DNA from: Antedon mediterranea
Taxonomy: Eukaryota; Echinodermata; Crinoidea; Comatulida; Antedonidae
Reading direction: 5' to 3'
Length of the DNA stretch: 64,000 nucleotides
Assembly (NCBI RefSeq): GCF_964355755.1
Contig: NC_092680.1
Location: forward strand, 22,049,001-22,113,000
This document shows positions 34,501 to 49,500 of the stretch, piece by piece (within the stretch, counting starts at the first letter, position 1; every line of letters starts with the position of its first letter). The notes beneath the pieces are model-generated. The model searched no databases and was not told the DNA's origin. It worked only from the letters and a program-made list of their open reading frames with translations. Position numbers and translations under genes: made by a program.

Positions 34501-37500
34501 AAAATCTCCAATTCGAAGAGTTCTGATGTCAATATTGTCATCAAGTACTGTCGTTACCAACACTCGCTGTGCGGGTGCTGTTGCATTGATATCATTTTCA
34601 AATCTAATCTTATAATCAAGATACTCATCTGTGGGCAAAAACCGTGCATCTCCGTAACCAGCGGGACCGATCATATCGTTCTATGTGACCAAATAAGAAT
34701 ATATAATTTAAACCACTGTTCTTATTGGTCAAATATTCATCAAACTAAATGTGATTAAACTCAATACAATAATATCATGATGCAAATACGCACGCGCTCA
34801 ATACATCTTGCAGTACACCAATTTTCCTAATATTTTAGGCAGTATTAGGAAGAGTCCCATAACACTAAAATAAAGATAAATATCAAAACAAACAACAAAC
34901 CGGGTCAATTGATCTAAGCCATTCAATGATCAGTCCTTCAACAAGCTGATTGATCAACTCATCACGTCGATCGAATAGGTCTTGGACGTAATCAATCAGT
35001 TTGTTTACATTAGATGTAAACAGCGATTCATACGTTTTCTTTAGAAATTCGCGTAGTTTATCCACAGATTTCCTGAGTATGTTTTTATGTGCATTTCTTG
35101 CTAGTGAACTTAATGTTGCTGCAAGTATAATATTAACAAAACATTTTTACTGTGACTATGACATCAACAAAAGCAGACTGATGCTAAATTATCAGATAAA
35201 TTAACACAAAAAAAATCAATTGAATGTGTGATTGTTGTATTGGTTGAACGCTATGTCAACTGTGTAAAAATAGAGGACAGAGCCAAATCTAATGTAGCAA
35301 ACTATTAATGTTAAAAAATCTAACTTAGAATGACAAAGTACAGTATTAATACATTAACAGTAATTATTATATAATATTAGCTTCATTAGAACTGATATTC
35401 TGAACACAAAAACGATTTAATGTACTCACGTATTGTTGACTTCTTAAACAACATATCGGCAAATGGTACTTTGGTGAGCACAGCTGAAATGAAACTCTCT
35501 TGAACGATTTTCTCATAATCATCAAAGTCATAATCTTTGATATGTTTTCCTTGTAGAGACTTCTGCAACACGTTCCCAGAACCTGTTATCAAAGCAGCCG
35601 CTGCCCACCCTCCTTTGGCCACACTACCAACGGCTCCAGTAACGGTCGCTGTAACTGCTGCAGTCCAATCAAATGGCTGATCATCTAACAAATATCCGAC
35701 AACGTATGTACCTAAGCCAAATGCACCCCCAATTACAAACACCGGTACTGTCCCTTTTGGATCAATTCCCGAAAGAGGATCATTGTTTAGATACGCGTAC
35801 GAGTTGTACGATTTTCCGTTTATGCCTAGTGGGTCTGGGGACAAAAACCGGCCATGACGATGGTCGTACACACGGGCTCTCATATTGTAAAGATGTGAAA
35901 CTCCGTCCATTTGTCGTACTCCCCATTGACCAATGAATGTAAACTTATTGATGACTCCTTCAGTCTTTGTAATTATACCGCCAAATGGATCATACTGATA
36001 AATGTTTATAGAATTCCCATCTGCATCTGTCATTGCTCTTGTTGATCTAAACGTATTAGAATAATAAGACAATAAAACAAAGAACACAGAATAACATAAG
36101 TATAATAGGTTGATCATGGGTATAAGAACGTTGATACTGAATGAAATTGTCGCAACAAAAATTACAGAGCATTGTCTAACGTTGGTTATTCGTTAACTTA
36201 CCCTAGTCTGTCAAAATGGTAGTAAAATACTTGATCAAATACCTGATTCTCGTACTTCTTTAGCGCAACCAATCCATTTTGTCCAGCAAAGACGTATTTT
36301 AGGAGTCTGTCAGCGGTTTCCTGTGGATGATTATATAGATTTACTGAGCTACATATATATTAATTTTTATTTTTTATTTTATTTCAACTACATCCAACAG
36401 CGAAAAATCGCCAATTATAGGATGCCTTAAAAATATTAGATATAAATATATACATAAAAACACATAAAAATACAATACGAAACATACAAAAATGTCAAAA
36501 TTAAATAGCTTAAAGAATGTTAGATCTAAAATTGACAAACTGTCAAAAAATATCGATAGCCATTACAAAAATACATTCATATAAAAATATACATAAAGAG
36601 CAGTCAAATGATGAACAATGAAGATCGTCTTGTTATGGTATGCCATGGTAGATATTATTAATAATACTATAAACATTTACCTCAGAGATAATTTCTGCAC
36701 CAAAATATCCGAACGGATCAACAAGAATTTGTGTTGTTTTTCCATCACATGTGGATCGGTATATGTTTCCAAGAGCATCGTATTCCAGACTGCAATCTTG
36801 CTCTGCTGTAGAATACTCTTGAAGTCGATTATCATCACTAAACGTGTAACTTTCTGTGTCTCCGTATATATTGTCAGGTTGTATCTTTGCAAGGTTTCCG
36901 TTTAAATCATATGACCAATATTCACCCTTTCCATAACTTGCATATTGGTTCAGATTATTAACAGCATATGCTTTTGAGTTATCATTTATTGTTAATATAC
37001 GTCTATTTCCTGCGTCATCGTATTTTACTTCTGTTGATTTTCCCGTAGGATCTGTCCAGGATATTATCTGTGAAGCTGAATCGTATCCGTATGTCCAAAC
37101 TCCATCTGATGAATTCAACACTCTAAGTCTGTTACGTTGATCGAATTCGTAGACCTCTGACATCAGATTAGCTTGGTTTGCATCTATACATGACGTAACT
37201 TGACTTTCTACTGTGGTGTCTGTGTAGCTATAAATCGTTGAGCAGTTGTTTCCCGTTTTTCGTTCAATCATTCGTTGCTTGTTATCGTATTGTAACTGCA
37301 TTAACTCTTGTCTTTTTGCAGAACCTTCATCTACAACACTTACCAGTCTGTCTAAATCATCGTATATGTACCTTATGTCATAGTCTTGGTTATTAGCATC
37401 GTAAATACGCGTTCTTAGATAACGGTCATATTCGTACACCAATTCTCTACCATTTGGATATGTTACTGACAATGGGAAACCATCTGTGTTGTATCTAATA

Positions 37501-40500
37501 AAGATTGTACCAATAGAATTAGTAGCCTGTGTTACAAATCCCCGATGGTCATACTGGTAATACGTAGGATCTTCGTCTGGTATCTTTTTATAAACAAGAT
37601 TACCAGCTTCATTGTGATTGAACTCTGTCATCTCGCCAGCTCGTGATTTGAAACTACTTATGTGACCATTTTCATCATAGTTCACCACCTCAGTTGTCAT
37701 GTCAGGGTATGTAATAACCGATTGTGTTTCATCATAGGTTCCAGTTCGTATATTACCATTTCCATCTTCGATGGCCAGTATGTCTCCGTTTGACGAATAA
37801 CTGATGGACGTTTCTACTCCATTTGGATCAGTTTCTAGAAAAACTCCAGTCGAAGCATCATAAGTTTCTTTTCTTATGACCTATGGAAATTTAAACAAAA
37901 TGAAAGCCTATAAAGCTTGATATAGGCCTAATTAAGATCTATAGTAGAAAGGTGCAAAATAACTACCTGATCTCCAGCGTAAATTGTTTTCACTTCGCTT
38001 CCATAATCACGAATAAATCTATAGGACAATCTACCTACAGTTTTCACATATGCAGCATTGGCATTCTCATCAAAGATAACTGTGGTTTGATCGTTACTTG
38101 GCAAATGATCAGAATCTACTCTGCCGTTACCGTTGTTGTTGAATTCCAGGCTAGACTCTACGTTACCGTCTGCTGAATTTCTAGATGACCCAGTGTAAAG
38201 TTTCATTTCATCGTATACGTATATCTGTGTAGAACCATCAGAGAATGTAACATACTGGAGTGCACCATCATTTGTATAATCGTAGTGTGTTACTTGACCG
38301 TTAATGTCTGCTGACAGTAAAAACTGAGAGTCGATATCATATCGATAACTGTTGAGAACAATGGTAAACATGTGTTAACAAAATTTAGACGAAACATGAA
38401 ACAAAATACCCGCCCCCACCCAAAAACAAAACCCTAACAGAAACACAAATATCAAATACAGACACACACGTTAGAATTTTAATTGTTAGTAGCATTTCTA
38501 CCAGCTCGTTTCAGTACTTAATTTTTCCAATTCGTGACTGTTCTTGGTTGTCGCAAAGGCAATGCTCATTGCACTTTTAGTAACTTTAACGAATTTAAAA
38601 ACAGGTTAAACTAATAATACTATTTACTTTGCCAGAAGATCCTCTTGTCCTGGTGATATCATTGTAACAGTTTCAATCAAGCCAGCGTTATTGTACACAA
38701 AATTAATAGAAACATCAGCCGTTGAGACAATCCGTTTTAAAAGGTTCTGTTCATAGTAGAAATTCAGCCGGGTTTTATCCAAATCATTATCTATATACTG
38801 CAGAAGTTTACTTGTCTTGTCGAAGTGGTAGTAGGTGACAATAGAAGACTTCCTGTCAGCAAATATTATTTCTTGAAATAGAAAACAGAGTTAGCGTTAT
38901 AAATGTTAATGCTATTAAAGTGAAATTTGTAACAAATGCGAAACACACAAGTGTTACATCCATATCAGGCTTATGACGTAATTATGTAATATTTGATTCG
39001 ATCATAACGTAATTTACTTATTGTATCAATACAAGCAAATGCCATTATTACAAATAAAGGCACAGTGGGCCAACTTGCTTGAATATTCTACATTGTTGAT
39101 ATTGCATTGTATTGCATAATATTCTATAATAAAAAGAAATATAGTTACCATCAGATTTTATTTCGATCGTTCCGACTGACGAATGTTCATAGAAGTTGTA
39201 ATTAACTACAGAGAATGAATTTACTATATATCCAAATTGGAGTTTGACATATTCACTAGTGATTTCCTTCAACCTCGTATCACTACAATGAAAAAAAGAC
39301 GAAGTTTATTAGGTTTAATTGCAGTACAACAATTGTGTTATAACTATTTTCATTCATGATTACAGTTGTACAAAAGAAATCGTATACGTCTTTAGTTTTT
39401 CAACGAGCTATGTGTGAAAAGATAAGGCTACTTACACATATTTTATTCTCCATCCACGTCCAAAAGAACCGACATATTCTCGATGTGAAATCAAAGCACT
39501 AATCTCTCTTTCTAGTTCTAGTTCGTTGAAACCAGTATAGGGATAAGATACCTTCAAATCAATGTTAGCGTACAGTGATACACCTGATAAAATACCATCA
39601 GAAAGGTTGATAATGTAATCCACTAGCAGGGTCGTATCAATCGGCCGGCGTTCAATTAAACTCAGCTGATTGGCGGTTGACGAAAGTTGTTGCGTTAAAG
39701 TTAATTGTGTTGTTCCTACAAAACTGATAAAATTCATCCAAATTTGATCCCAGGCCACTTGATCTATGTCGCTTGGTTGAAGAGAGTCTTTACTGTCGAC
39801 ATAGAAGTGGTTAACATTAGATGATGGCTTAAGTTCAACCATTCTAATTTGAATATTTTCGGTATCAAAACTTTCTGGTAGTATATATATTGCAACTTGT
39901 GCATAGCCGCCAGGGGGCAGAATTCCACCAGGTCCTTCCTGAGGTGTTGCGTAAATAGTATGCGCTGATTGCAATTCAGATGTGTAAGAACCCCGGATTA
40001 GTTGAGCGCTGGCATCACCGATCACTTCAAAAAGAACTATTGGAGTGGGAACATCTGTGTTACCAATATTCTGAATGAATAGTGACAGTATTGCTGTTTC
40101 CTGTGGGCGAAGAGCTCCTGGAGAGTTTAGTCTCATATTGACTGTTCCAGGTATTCCCTCAATTATTCTTAGATTTTGTAATGATGTTGTCTGAAGGTTC
40201 GAATTATAACGATCTACTATCTGGAAAAACCATAACGAATCAATACCTAATCCAGACAGATTGAAAGTTGCGTACACCTCTAACGAAGAAAAATGATAGA
40301 CGTCAATAGCTTCAATCTTTGTTTCGTTGTTTGGCAGTGTCAGGTAAACAAATTCCTCCTCTGAAAATAAGGTGCCTGAGATTTTTATGGTCGTAGTGCC
40401 GTAAGGGGCTGCGGATTGTGGAAAAATATCAAGTATTTCTAGTTTTGCATATTTAACGGTCAATGTTATATCGGATTGGTATTCGCTGTCTTCATTAGCC

Positions 40501-43500
40501 AGAATACTTCCAAGATTTCTTGCCAAAACATAGTAGTCTCCAGCCTTTGAATTAGATATTGCTGTATCTTGATCTGCCACAAGAAAATCTTGTCCAGTTG
40601 CATCGTAATTTCCAGGTGTTACAATTTCACCGTATTTAACATACAATTCATTAAAATCTGTAACCGTATTGCTTCGTAATGAAATGATCAATGTCTTTTC
40701 TGCCTGGATATCTCTTATACGAAATACTCGTCTTTCAAAACGTCCTAATTTGAATGTATACGGCACATCAAGAAATAGCTGATCCATATCTACTACAGTT
40801 GGAGTTACAGCTACGGCAATATTATTTTTTAGATCAGGATCCCTGATGTTACTTCGTGTTCTAACTATAGTATTATAGCTAATAGGATTCACTAATGGTA
40901 ATGACGTCACCATGGAATAATCTTGTCCATTAGCAGCTAGACCTGGTAGATTAATTGATGAGCACGTGATCCCCAGCTCTTCATCGTCAATAGACCACTT
41001 ATCATCAACAGATAAATATGTCGCATCACATTTGTATCCTCTGGCATCCAGCGAACCGTTGTTAATAAGTGACCATTGAACAGTAATATCATTGTTATAT
41101 TTTAAAGTTGATGGAGATGACTGGACAGAAGTTACGACGATATCTGTAGATACAGTTTCTTCAATGTCGACTTGTGTATATGCGTCGTTATTTTGGTTGT
41201 TTTCTTCATACAAATCATTCCTACTATCAATCTTCACAAGAATGTAATAGCCCGCTGATGGTATATCGAACGGCATAAACACTTCAAGCAACACATTTTG
41301 CGTTTTATTCGCCTCAATGTCTAAAATAGTACTCGCACTCAAAAGTGTTCGGTCAAATGGGTCAAGATTTGTATCTTGGCTTAAGTACACACTATTATAA
41401 ATGGTTTGGTTTGCGACACCTAATCCAAAGCTAGTGATGTTTAATTGGAGAAAAAATGGCTCACCGGAACGGATGGAAGATTCCAATAAATTGATAAAAG
41501 GCACAATATCCGGTAAAGGAGCTGGAAGTACTATGATTTGATTAGATGATTTAAAAATATTGTTGTCTATATTGATGTCTTCCACGCTAAACTGGGTATC
41601 TACTTGGATAAAAATCGTGTATGTTCCCGTAATACCAAAAGGAAGCGTTACAGCTGCATTTACTGCATATGATCCATCATAGCCTAAGCTGCCGATGTGG
41701 CGTATTTCGACCAGGGTCAAAGAACCAGATGATATCTGTGGGTCTTTACTTAGAATGATAGAATCTGTCCAGGAACTAGCCCGGGTTGCCCCACCATTAT
41801 TAATCACCTGAAAGCTAATCATTATTTGTTGACCAGCAGTTATAGAATTCGGATAATTATCTATAACATTAGTTATTTCTAGATCTGGTTTTGGTATCAA
41901 TGGAATATCAACTGGTATATTGGCATCAAAAATAGGTAGCGTTTCTAACTCTATGTAAGTAAGAGTTTTGTAGTAATCGGGAATCACATACACATAGAAT
42001 GTACCACCATTTATGCTATCAGGTATGACAAACGTTTTTGACACGTTGTAAATTTGACCAGAATACAATCTAGATCCAGTTTGTACAGTACCGATTACAA
42101 TACCGGTTGGAAATTCCGTAACACCCTTTTCAGTCGTGATGATAACAGCATCTGACCAAGTGCGTGATTTAAACATTGAATTACCCGAATTTCGTATTGA
42201 CCATGTCACTGACAAATAGCGCGTCGACGTCGTGAAATCATTAGTCTGACGACGTTTTCTTCTTTGTTGGTTGTTTAGCACATTATACTGCAAGTTGAAT
42301 ACGCCAAGCTGTGCAGACGGTGGTAATGAAACGTCAAGTTCCTCAATGCGATTTTTAAATGTATCACGTGCAATGAGGTCTCTGTTATTATCTAATTCTG
42401 TTAAAATAAACAGTGTACCCCATATATCATCTGGTAAAGTAAACTGTATCGCAGATGTGTAAGATTCCTCAGGTTTTAACGAGTTTACTTGCTCCTTTGA
42501 TCCTAATAAAATCGCCGAAGAATCGATATAATTTAGCCTAGAAAGGTAAACTGTGTCCGTCCATTCATTTTCACTTGTCACCCATGTTCCTTCATTGAAT
42601 ACTACCCACTCAAATTCAAGCTCCTCGCCAGCCAGCGCTTTATACTCACTACCACCATTGAGTGTTGTGCCAGTTACGACTAAATTAGATATTCGCTCCT
42701 GGAGAATAAGTTTAACAGAACGAGCATTATTTGCATCGTCTTCTTCTATAACACGATTTTGATAGTCGGAGTAACATATTAGGTTGTATTCACCAGAGTA
42801 TCGTTGAGACAAATCTATTTTAGTTTTTACTAGATATAACGAGTCTGGGAGAAATCCCACTGATTCTTCATTCTCGTCACCAAGTCTGTGAGTCACCTCA
42901 CCAACTGTCTGAGAGTAATCAGTTGTAGAACTTTTGGATAGGTACAATCGATCAGTCCAAGAACCAACTCCAGGTTTACCTACGCCATTGTTCATGACAC
43001 GCCAACTGACTTCCAACCACGCCGAATCAGCTTCAATGTCAAACATTTGGCTTGCGTTGAGAAAGTCTATTTGAAAATCTGGTAACTTTTGCTGAATGTT
43101 CAACGGTTTGTATTGGACATTGTTACTGTCACTATCAAATTCAAAAACTTGGTTTCTGTGATCGATATGAATAGTAAGGTTGTAAAGCCCCGTCGAATAA
43201 TCTGATGGTATCTTAAAAGTAGCTTCTCTGTCATATCTGTCGTCAATTAGTAAATCTCCTGAAAATGTTTGAGTTGAAATAACCTTTGACTCTATGTTTG
43301 TTCCAGATATCGTCTGAAATAGTAATTAAAATGGTAGAATATAGGTGTTCATAAATTTGATTCAAATTAAATTAATAGATTTAAACTTGTTAGTATATAT
43401 TGTAATTATCCTGACATACTGTAGGCCTATGCAAAAATACAACAAATACTAATACAATTAAATCTCTCCGAAACCGAAAACTTTCCATTGTACAATATTA

Positions 43501-46500
43501 ATAAACTGAAAATGTAAATAACACCCGATACTCGTAATGTTTATCTTTCATTACCAGACGATCTTCCCAGAAATTTTCAAACGGTTCTTCTGTAGCCTTA
43601 TTCTCGCCAGACCATAATATCGTTATGGACTCTGTAGACTCGGCATTTTCAGGAAATTCGAACACAGTAGGCACAAGATCTGGCTGCTGACCGATGAAAA
43701 CTAGAATAGCACTCTAATAACACAAACAAAATAGAATAGAATGATGTAAAACAAAATGGTATTAGTTTAGTTGTTTTGAGTCGATGATTTAAATATTATA
43801 CGCCAGGGAGCTATCATAATTATCATGCCTAATTAACAATTAAAATTAACGATAAATTCTTGTTGGTGCAGTGTCCGATGGTTCATTGGGTTTAAATATA
43901 ATACTCAATTAAGTACTTATATGTTATTGCCATCTTGTACTGTATTTCAAAATGGATCAAATATTTCCTTTAGAAACTTACATCAGAATACTTTCCATTG
44001 TTTTCTTCATTAAAGTGCTCGTACACACTGTTGGTGGTGTCTGTCTCTACGTAGATCCAAAATGCACCTTCTAATTTTCGTGGTATAGTAACCGTTTGCC
44101 AAACAGTGTACTCTTCATTTGGAGCAATACCGTTGCTACGAGGTACTCTTGCAAGTTCAGTATCAAGTGTTAATGTAGTATTGCTAGTCATCAAATATAT
44201 TGTGTCGTAGATAGTTGTTGGTTTTGTGGCCGTAAACCCAGCGTTAATTACAATGAATCCCACTTCAATGTCTTTTCCTGATGCTAAATCAAAATAAACC
44301 AAATTGATAATCAACATTTGTAAGTATGTTTACATTACTTTATTGCTTTTGTTTAAACATTTTGTGTAAAGTTTACAATCGGATGATATGCACTATATAC
44401 AAGATGAATCAGAATGTGTACAATACCTGTACGTGTTGATTCTGGCACAAACACTTCCTTCACTTGTAAATCTGGTGGTGGTGTTAGTTTTACGTCTACC
44501 GGCGTTTCACTTCGTCCAATGTTATTTGAGGTGTCAATATCGTCAGAGATATATCTGTATTCATCCGCGTATACAAATACGTAGAAAGTCCCTAGGTCAT
44601 CATCTGCTAATTCAAATGTTGCTGATGCCATATATCCATCATTCGGATCCAGGAATCGTATTTGTTCTTGTCTTACTCTCCACGACAAGCTAGCTGAAAA
44701 TGTTTGACTGGGTGATAGATAGACAGTATCAAACCACCTAGAAGTAGTACTGCCTCTGAATCCGATGTTTTTAATTGTCCAAGATACTGTCATCTCTTCA
44801 CCTGATCGCTCTTCAGGTTGGACGTAAACCTCAGTGACTGTGATGTCAGGATAGGTCTCTGTTTCAAATCCCCAAATTGGACTTGGTATAAAAGATACGT
44901 TTAAGAACGTACTTGTAGCATAATCTAATATGTAGTCAACTTGCCATAGATATTTCGTATTTTGCGTAAACAGATCAACAGGGTAGTAAAATAATGAAGT
45001 CAGAAATATCCCATCTGGCTTGGGTTCATCGTTAGGCCAAACGTACAGTTTATAAGATTGAGATCCAGGATAAGCAGGCCATTCCAAGGTTTCGCCTAGA
45101 TCAACATTTACCTGCCCTATGATGGGTTGCACTGGGAGTTGTAATGGTAACACTCGAATTGTTTGAAGCTCAGTAATGACATTTCCACAGTCATCAGAAA
45201 TAGTCCAACTTCTTATAAATTCAGTGTCACATTGAACAATGTCCATAGAATCTACATATGTTACGGTCATTTCTCTTCCACATTCATGTTCCAAAATGCC
45301 CTCTGAAATAAGTTGATAGGAATCGGTTTTTCCTGCAAGTGAATCGCCACATGGAACTAACACATTGCTTTCTATGTTGTATATTGGAGGACGAGCATTG
45401 AGAATGTTCAATAACTGTGTTGATGTTGCCGAATTGAGGGCGTCATCCACTGCTGTCCATACCCTATTAATTGTACATTGCTGATCGGGAGAATCTTTGT
45501 ATTCAAGTTCAGGAGTAATATCTTGCGTATCACTAACTACAGGAGTCCCAGTTGTAAAAGGTGAAAAGTCGTCACCGCAGTTTATTGTAACGGACTGAAG
45601 CGTTTCGATAGTAGGTGGTGACAGATCTTGAAGTAAAAGAACACATTTTTAAAGAAATTGCTCGCTAAAATCTATATTATCTTATTACCCCCAATATATA
45701 TATATTCAATTGTAGTATTTGCCGGTGTAGCGTACGCATGTGAGTTTTAACTTATAGTACTGTACAAGAAGCTGGCAAAAAAGCTACTAAACTTAACTTT
45801 TTCGAAATATAATCTTTTATATAATTGCAAATTATTTGGTTCTTAGGATATATTTTGTTTGTTACTTACCAACTAACCAGGAATACTCAACAAATGTTCC
45901 TATGTTACCAACTTGGTCTATCCCTCTTACGCGAAGTTTATGCGATCCTTCCATTAAGATGTCAGTTGTAAAAGAACTGGAACATTGTACAAAATTTGGT
46001 GTGTCACCATGACGAAACACACTACAATCATACAAACAAGGGTATTCGTTGCACCTGAATCGAAATACTGGTTGTTCCACATTACTTTGAGTAGATGGTT
46101 TTGAGGTAATTGATACTACTGGAGCTGTTAAATCTACAAAGGCATATGGTTGCGTTAACAATTTGCACACATTTCACAATAATTGCATACAGTATAGTTT
46201 AAAAGTAATACTGTAGTTACCTATAGACCAGTAGTGTAGTGATGATGCAGCTACGTTGCCAGAGATGTCAGTCCCAGTAACATACAAATCATAGCGGCCT
46301 TCAGGTAAATCGACAGCGGACCAAGTGTGGTTGACACAGTTAACTGTTTCAATCATACCAGATGGTCTACTTAAAGTACAGGTAGATGACGACTCTTCAT
46401 TATATGTCCAACTTATTGTTATATTTCCACTTGTTTTCGATGGTCTTTCAATAAATTCAAGAACAGGTGGTGTACTGTTCTCTTTAAAAAGACAAAGAAT

Positions 46501-49500
46501 ATCAAAATAAATGCAGCTCGTATTCCAATGAAAGGGAAGTCGAGCGTGTTGATCTTTATTTGGAAATCATCAATGCTTGAATGACAATAATTCCACATGT
46601 GGACAATAATTGTTAAGTAAGGTTTATTGAACGATATTGAAATAATTGATATGTAACCTTGTAACTACAGTGAAATCAAACAAGCACAGTAATATTTGTA
46701 TAAATCAATTTTGTTTAAATCTATTTTTATACCTCCATGTACAAATCACACAAGAGAGTTTGCTGCCCTCAAACTTAACTACTGGACAAAACTTGTAATG
46801 AACATGCAATAGAATGACAATCTTACTTAACTTAAAGACCCCTTCCCTGCAATTTTGGACGTTTTTTGGAAAATAATACATATATATCACTTTAAAAACA
46901 TTAAACCATGTCATTCCTTGTCTTAAATGTACGTTTTATGGTAAATTATGATAAAAAGTGAGAAACAATGCACTACCTAAGTAGCTCGCGGCGATCAACC
47001 TCTCGTGGATGGTCTTAGGCCTAGCCTGGCTAGGCTTAGTTTTTTAGGCCTAGCTGGTAAACATCGGTAACGTACGAACATCGTACGCTAGCTATATACC
47101 TAGCCTGACGTTGTATAGTTGCTGCATTAATTGTCTTTCTATTTTTGCCAGACTCCGTTGATACAAATTGGGGAAAACCCGATATTTTCGCTGAAAAGTT
47201 AGGAGTCTTCCATTTGTTTTGGCCTCACGATCGATCGAAAAGTGGGCGAATTACAGGTGAAAAACAAAAATATCAATCCGCGCGCAATGCATTTTGGGAT
47301 TTATAGCGGGCCGCTATAATTATTAAGATCGACTTATTTTTCACATTTTTAACCGTTTAAAGACGAAAAAAGTTATCGCAATAGGACCATATAGTATTAT
47401 TTTTACATTAAATATAGTTTGTGATCTTAAATTAGATCTAAAAAACGTAGGGAATGGGGCTTTAACTTAATAACCAGGATGAATAAGAACTTACGAATTT
47501 CAAATGTCCAATACGCTCGGTCTCGAATGGCTGGTGATTCTGGACCACATAGTTCTAACCCCTTAGCTACACCAGAATCCATCAAAATGTAATAATTTTG
47601 TTTTTCAAGGAGCAATAGGCCTTGGGTTGTAAATTCAATAGATCCATCTCTACTTGACTGATACAGAACATCCGGACGAGATGAAACATCTATTGAGTGT
47701 ACAAGACTGTTACCGGTATCAAAAAAACGAATGAATGTTGGTCGTGTAGGTCGTACAAACTAAACAAAAAAACAATTTTTATATTATTGATTTTAAATGA
47801 TTTACTTAGTTTTACCAAGTTTGTATATAAATAATCATATAAGTAGGGCAGATAACCCATTTATGATTATTACACACAAGCGGTGTATAGTGGTTTTGAG
47901 TGCTTTCCATAGACTCTACTATTTTTGTCCAGCCTAAATATATACCTGTTTATTAAACTGTAGGCGCCATGTATCATGACTTGAGAGGATTCTAGAACCT
48001 GCACTTGGTTGAAGTGAGCCGGCAACTACGGTAGGTGGAAGTTCTGAAACATCAAATAATGTGTTATTGTCGGTGACATAAAAACGTCCAATGAAAACTC
48101 AGATATGAGTTTTCTGGATCTAGAAAACACAGATAATTATCTGAGTTTTCTCAGAACAAACAGAGACCATTCTCCGTCATGTTTAGTAGTGTTGTGTCGT
48201 CTAATTTGTCTATTTGTTTGGCCAATAATATATTATTACAGGGTTTTAAGCTCTTATATACATACCACCAGTTGCAAAAGTTACACAGGATTGAGGAGTT
48301 GATTGTCTAAAAAAAGTAAAAACATGCCAACAAATTCAAAATAGTGTAGGTCTACATTTTTGTTGAACATATTGGTTTCTATTTTAGATATTATTTACTA
48401 TGAATCATTCGTATGCTATTTTAAAATATCTGAAGTTTTCTGATTTTAAAGAACCCTAATCATTTTTTTACGCCAGGTCACTAAATAAGTTGCCCCATCT
48501 ATATTTATTACAAATGTATGTAAATGGAATAATGTGTGATAGAAATTATTTATATCCAGCTTTCTTACCCTTCCGTGTTTTCTGCAGTAAAACAAAGTAT
48601 ATTTTCTTGTCCTAACTGCTGCACGCTTGGTGTCCATGTTATATTCACATAAAATAACTGGTTCTCATTTTGTTTTGAGGCTACAAGTGACTTTGTAACG
48701 CCCAACGGTGAAACTGTGTCAATGGCTGATATCCTGTAAAATGGAAAAGAAAGCACATTCAGAATGTACTTTCAATCTAAGATAGACCAATGACACTATT
48801 AGTATTTGGTTAATGCTTATTTTAAAGTAGTGATATAGGCCTATAGCCGAATATGTGTGTAACCACCTGTGTTTTGTAAGCCAATCAAGGTAAGTGTGCA
48901 GGCCTACACGAAATGTTTTTAATTGCTCACAAAATGTATTTTACAATTTACATAAAATAATTCTAACCCAACACCATCGCCTCCACTTTTTGCAACAATT
49001 TCTTGAATGTAAGTTTCATTTGCTGGAATTCCGATGCATGCTCCGTCTTTAGGCGTCGGATCAACAAATTCTGGTGCGGAGCTGCAAAGACCTTCGTTAC
49101 TGAAAACGTTCACTAAGAACTGAAGAGGTACTGTGCTCAATGGTGTCGTCGACAAAGGTTCTGCAAAGTCTTCAATCATTAAAGCCACAACGTACCAACC
49201 TACGGTATACTTGGCCTCATACCGAAAGGTACACGTACTCTGTAAAATATATACATTAATAATGTTAAAATAAATATAAATAAAAATTACTAACATTATA
49301 AAAGTTGTATTATAATTTAACACTGCAATGTGCTATATTATTATCTAAACCTCTTATTACCTCTTCAAGAAACGCATTAGGAAATCCATTGCATACATCA
49401 CCACATTCAAAGCTACCTACAGCCCATCGACATCTCACTCTATCACCATCTGGGTCATTCACTAATAACAATGAAAGGTTAATAAAATATAAATAATGTG

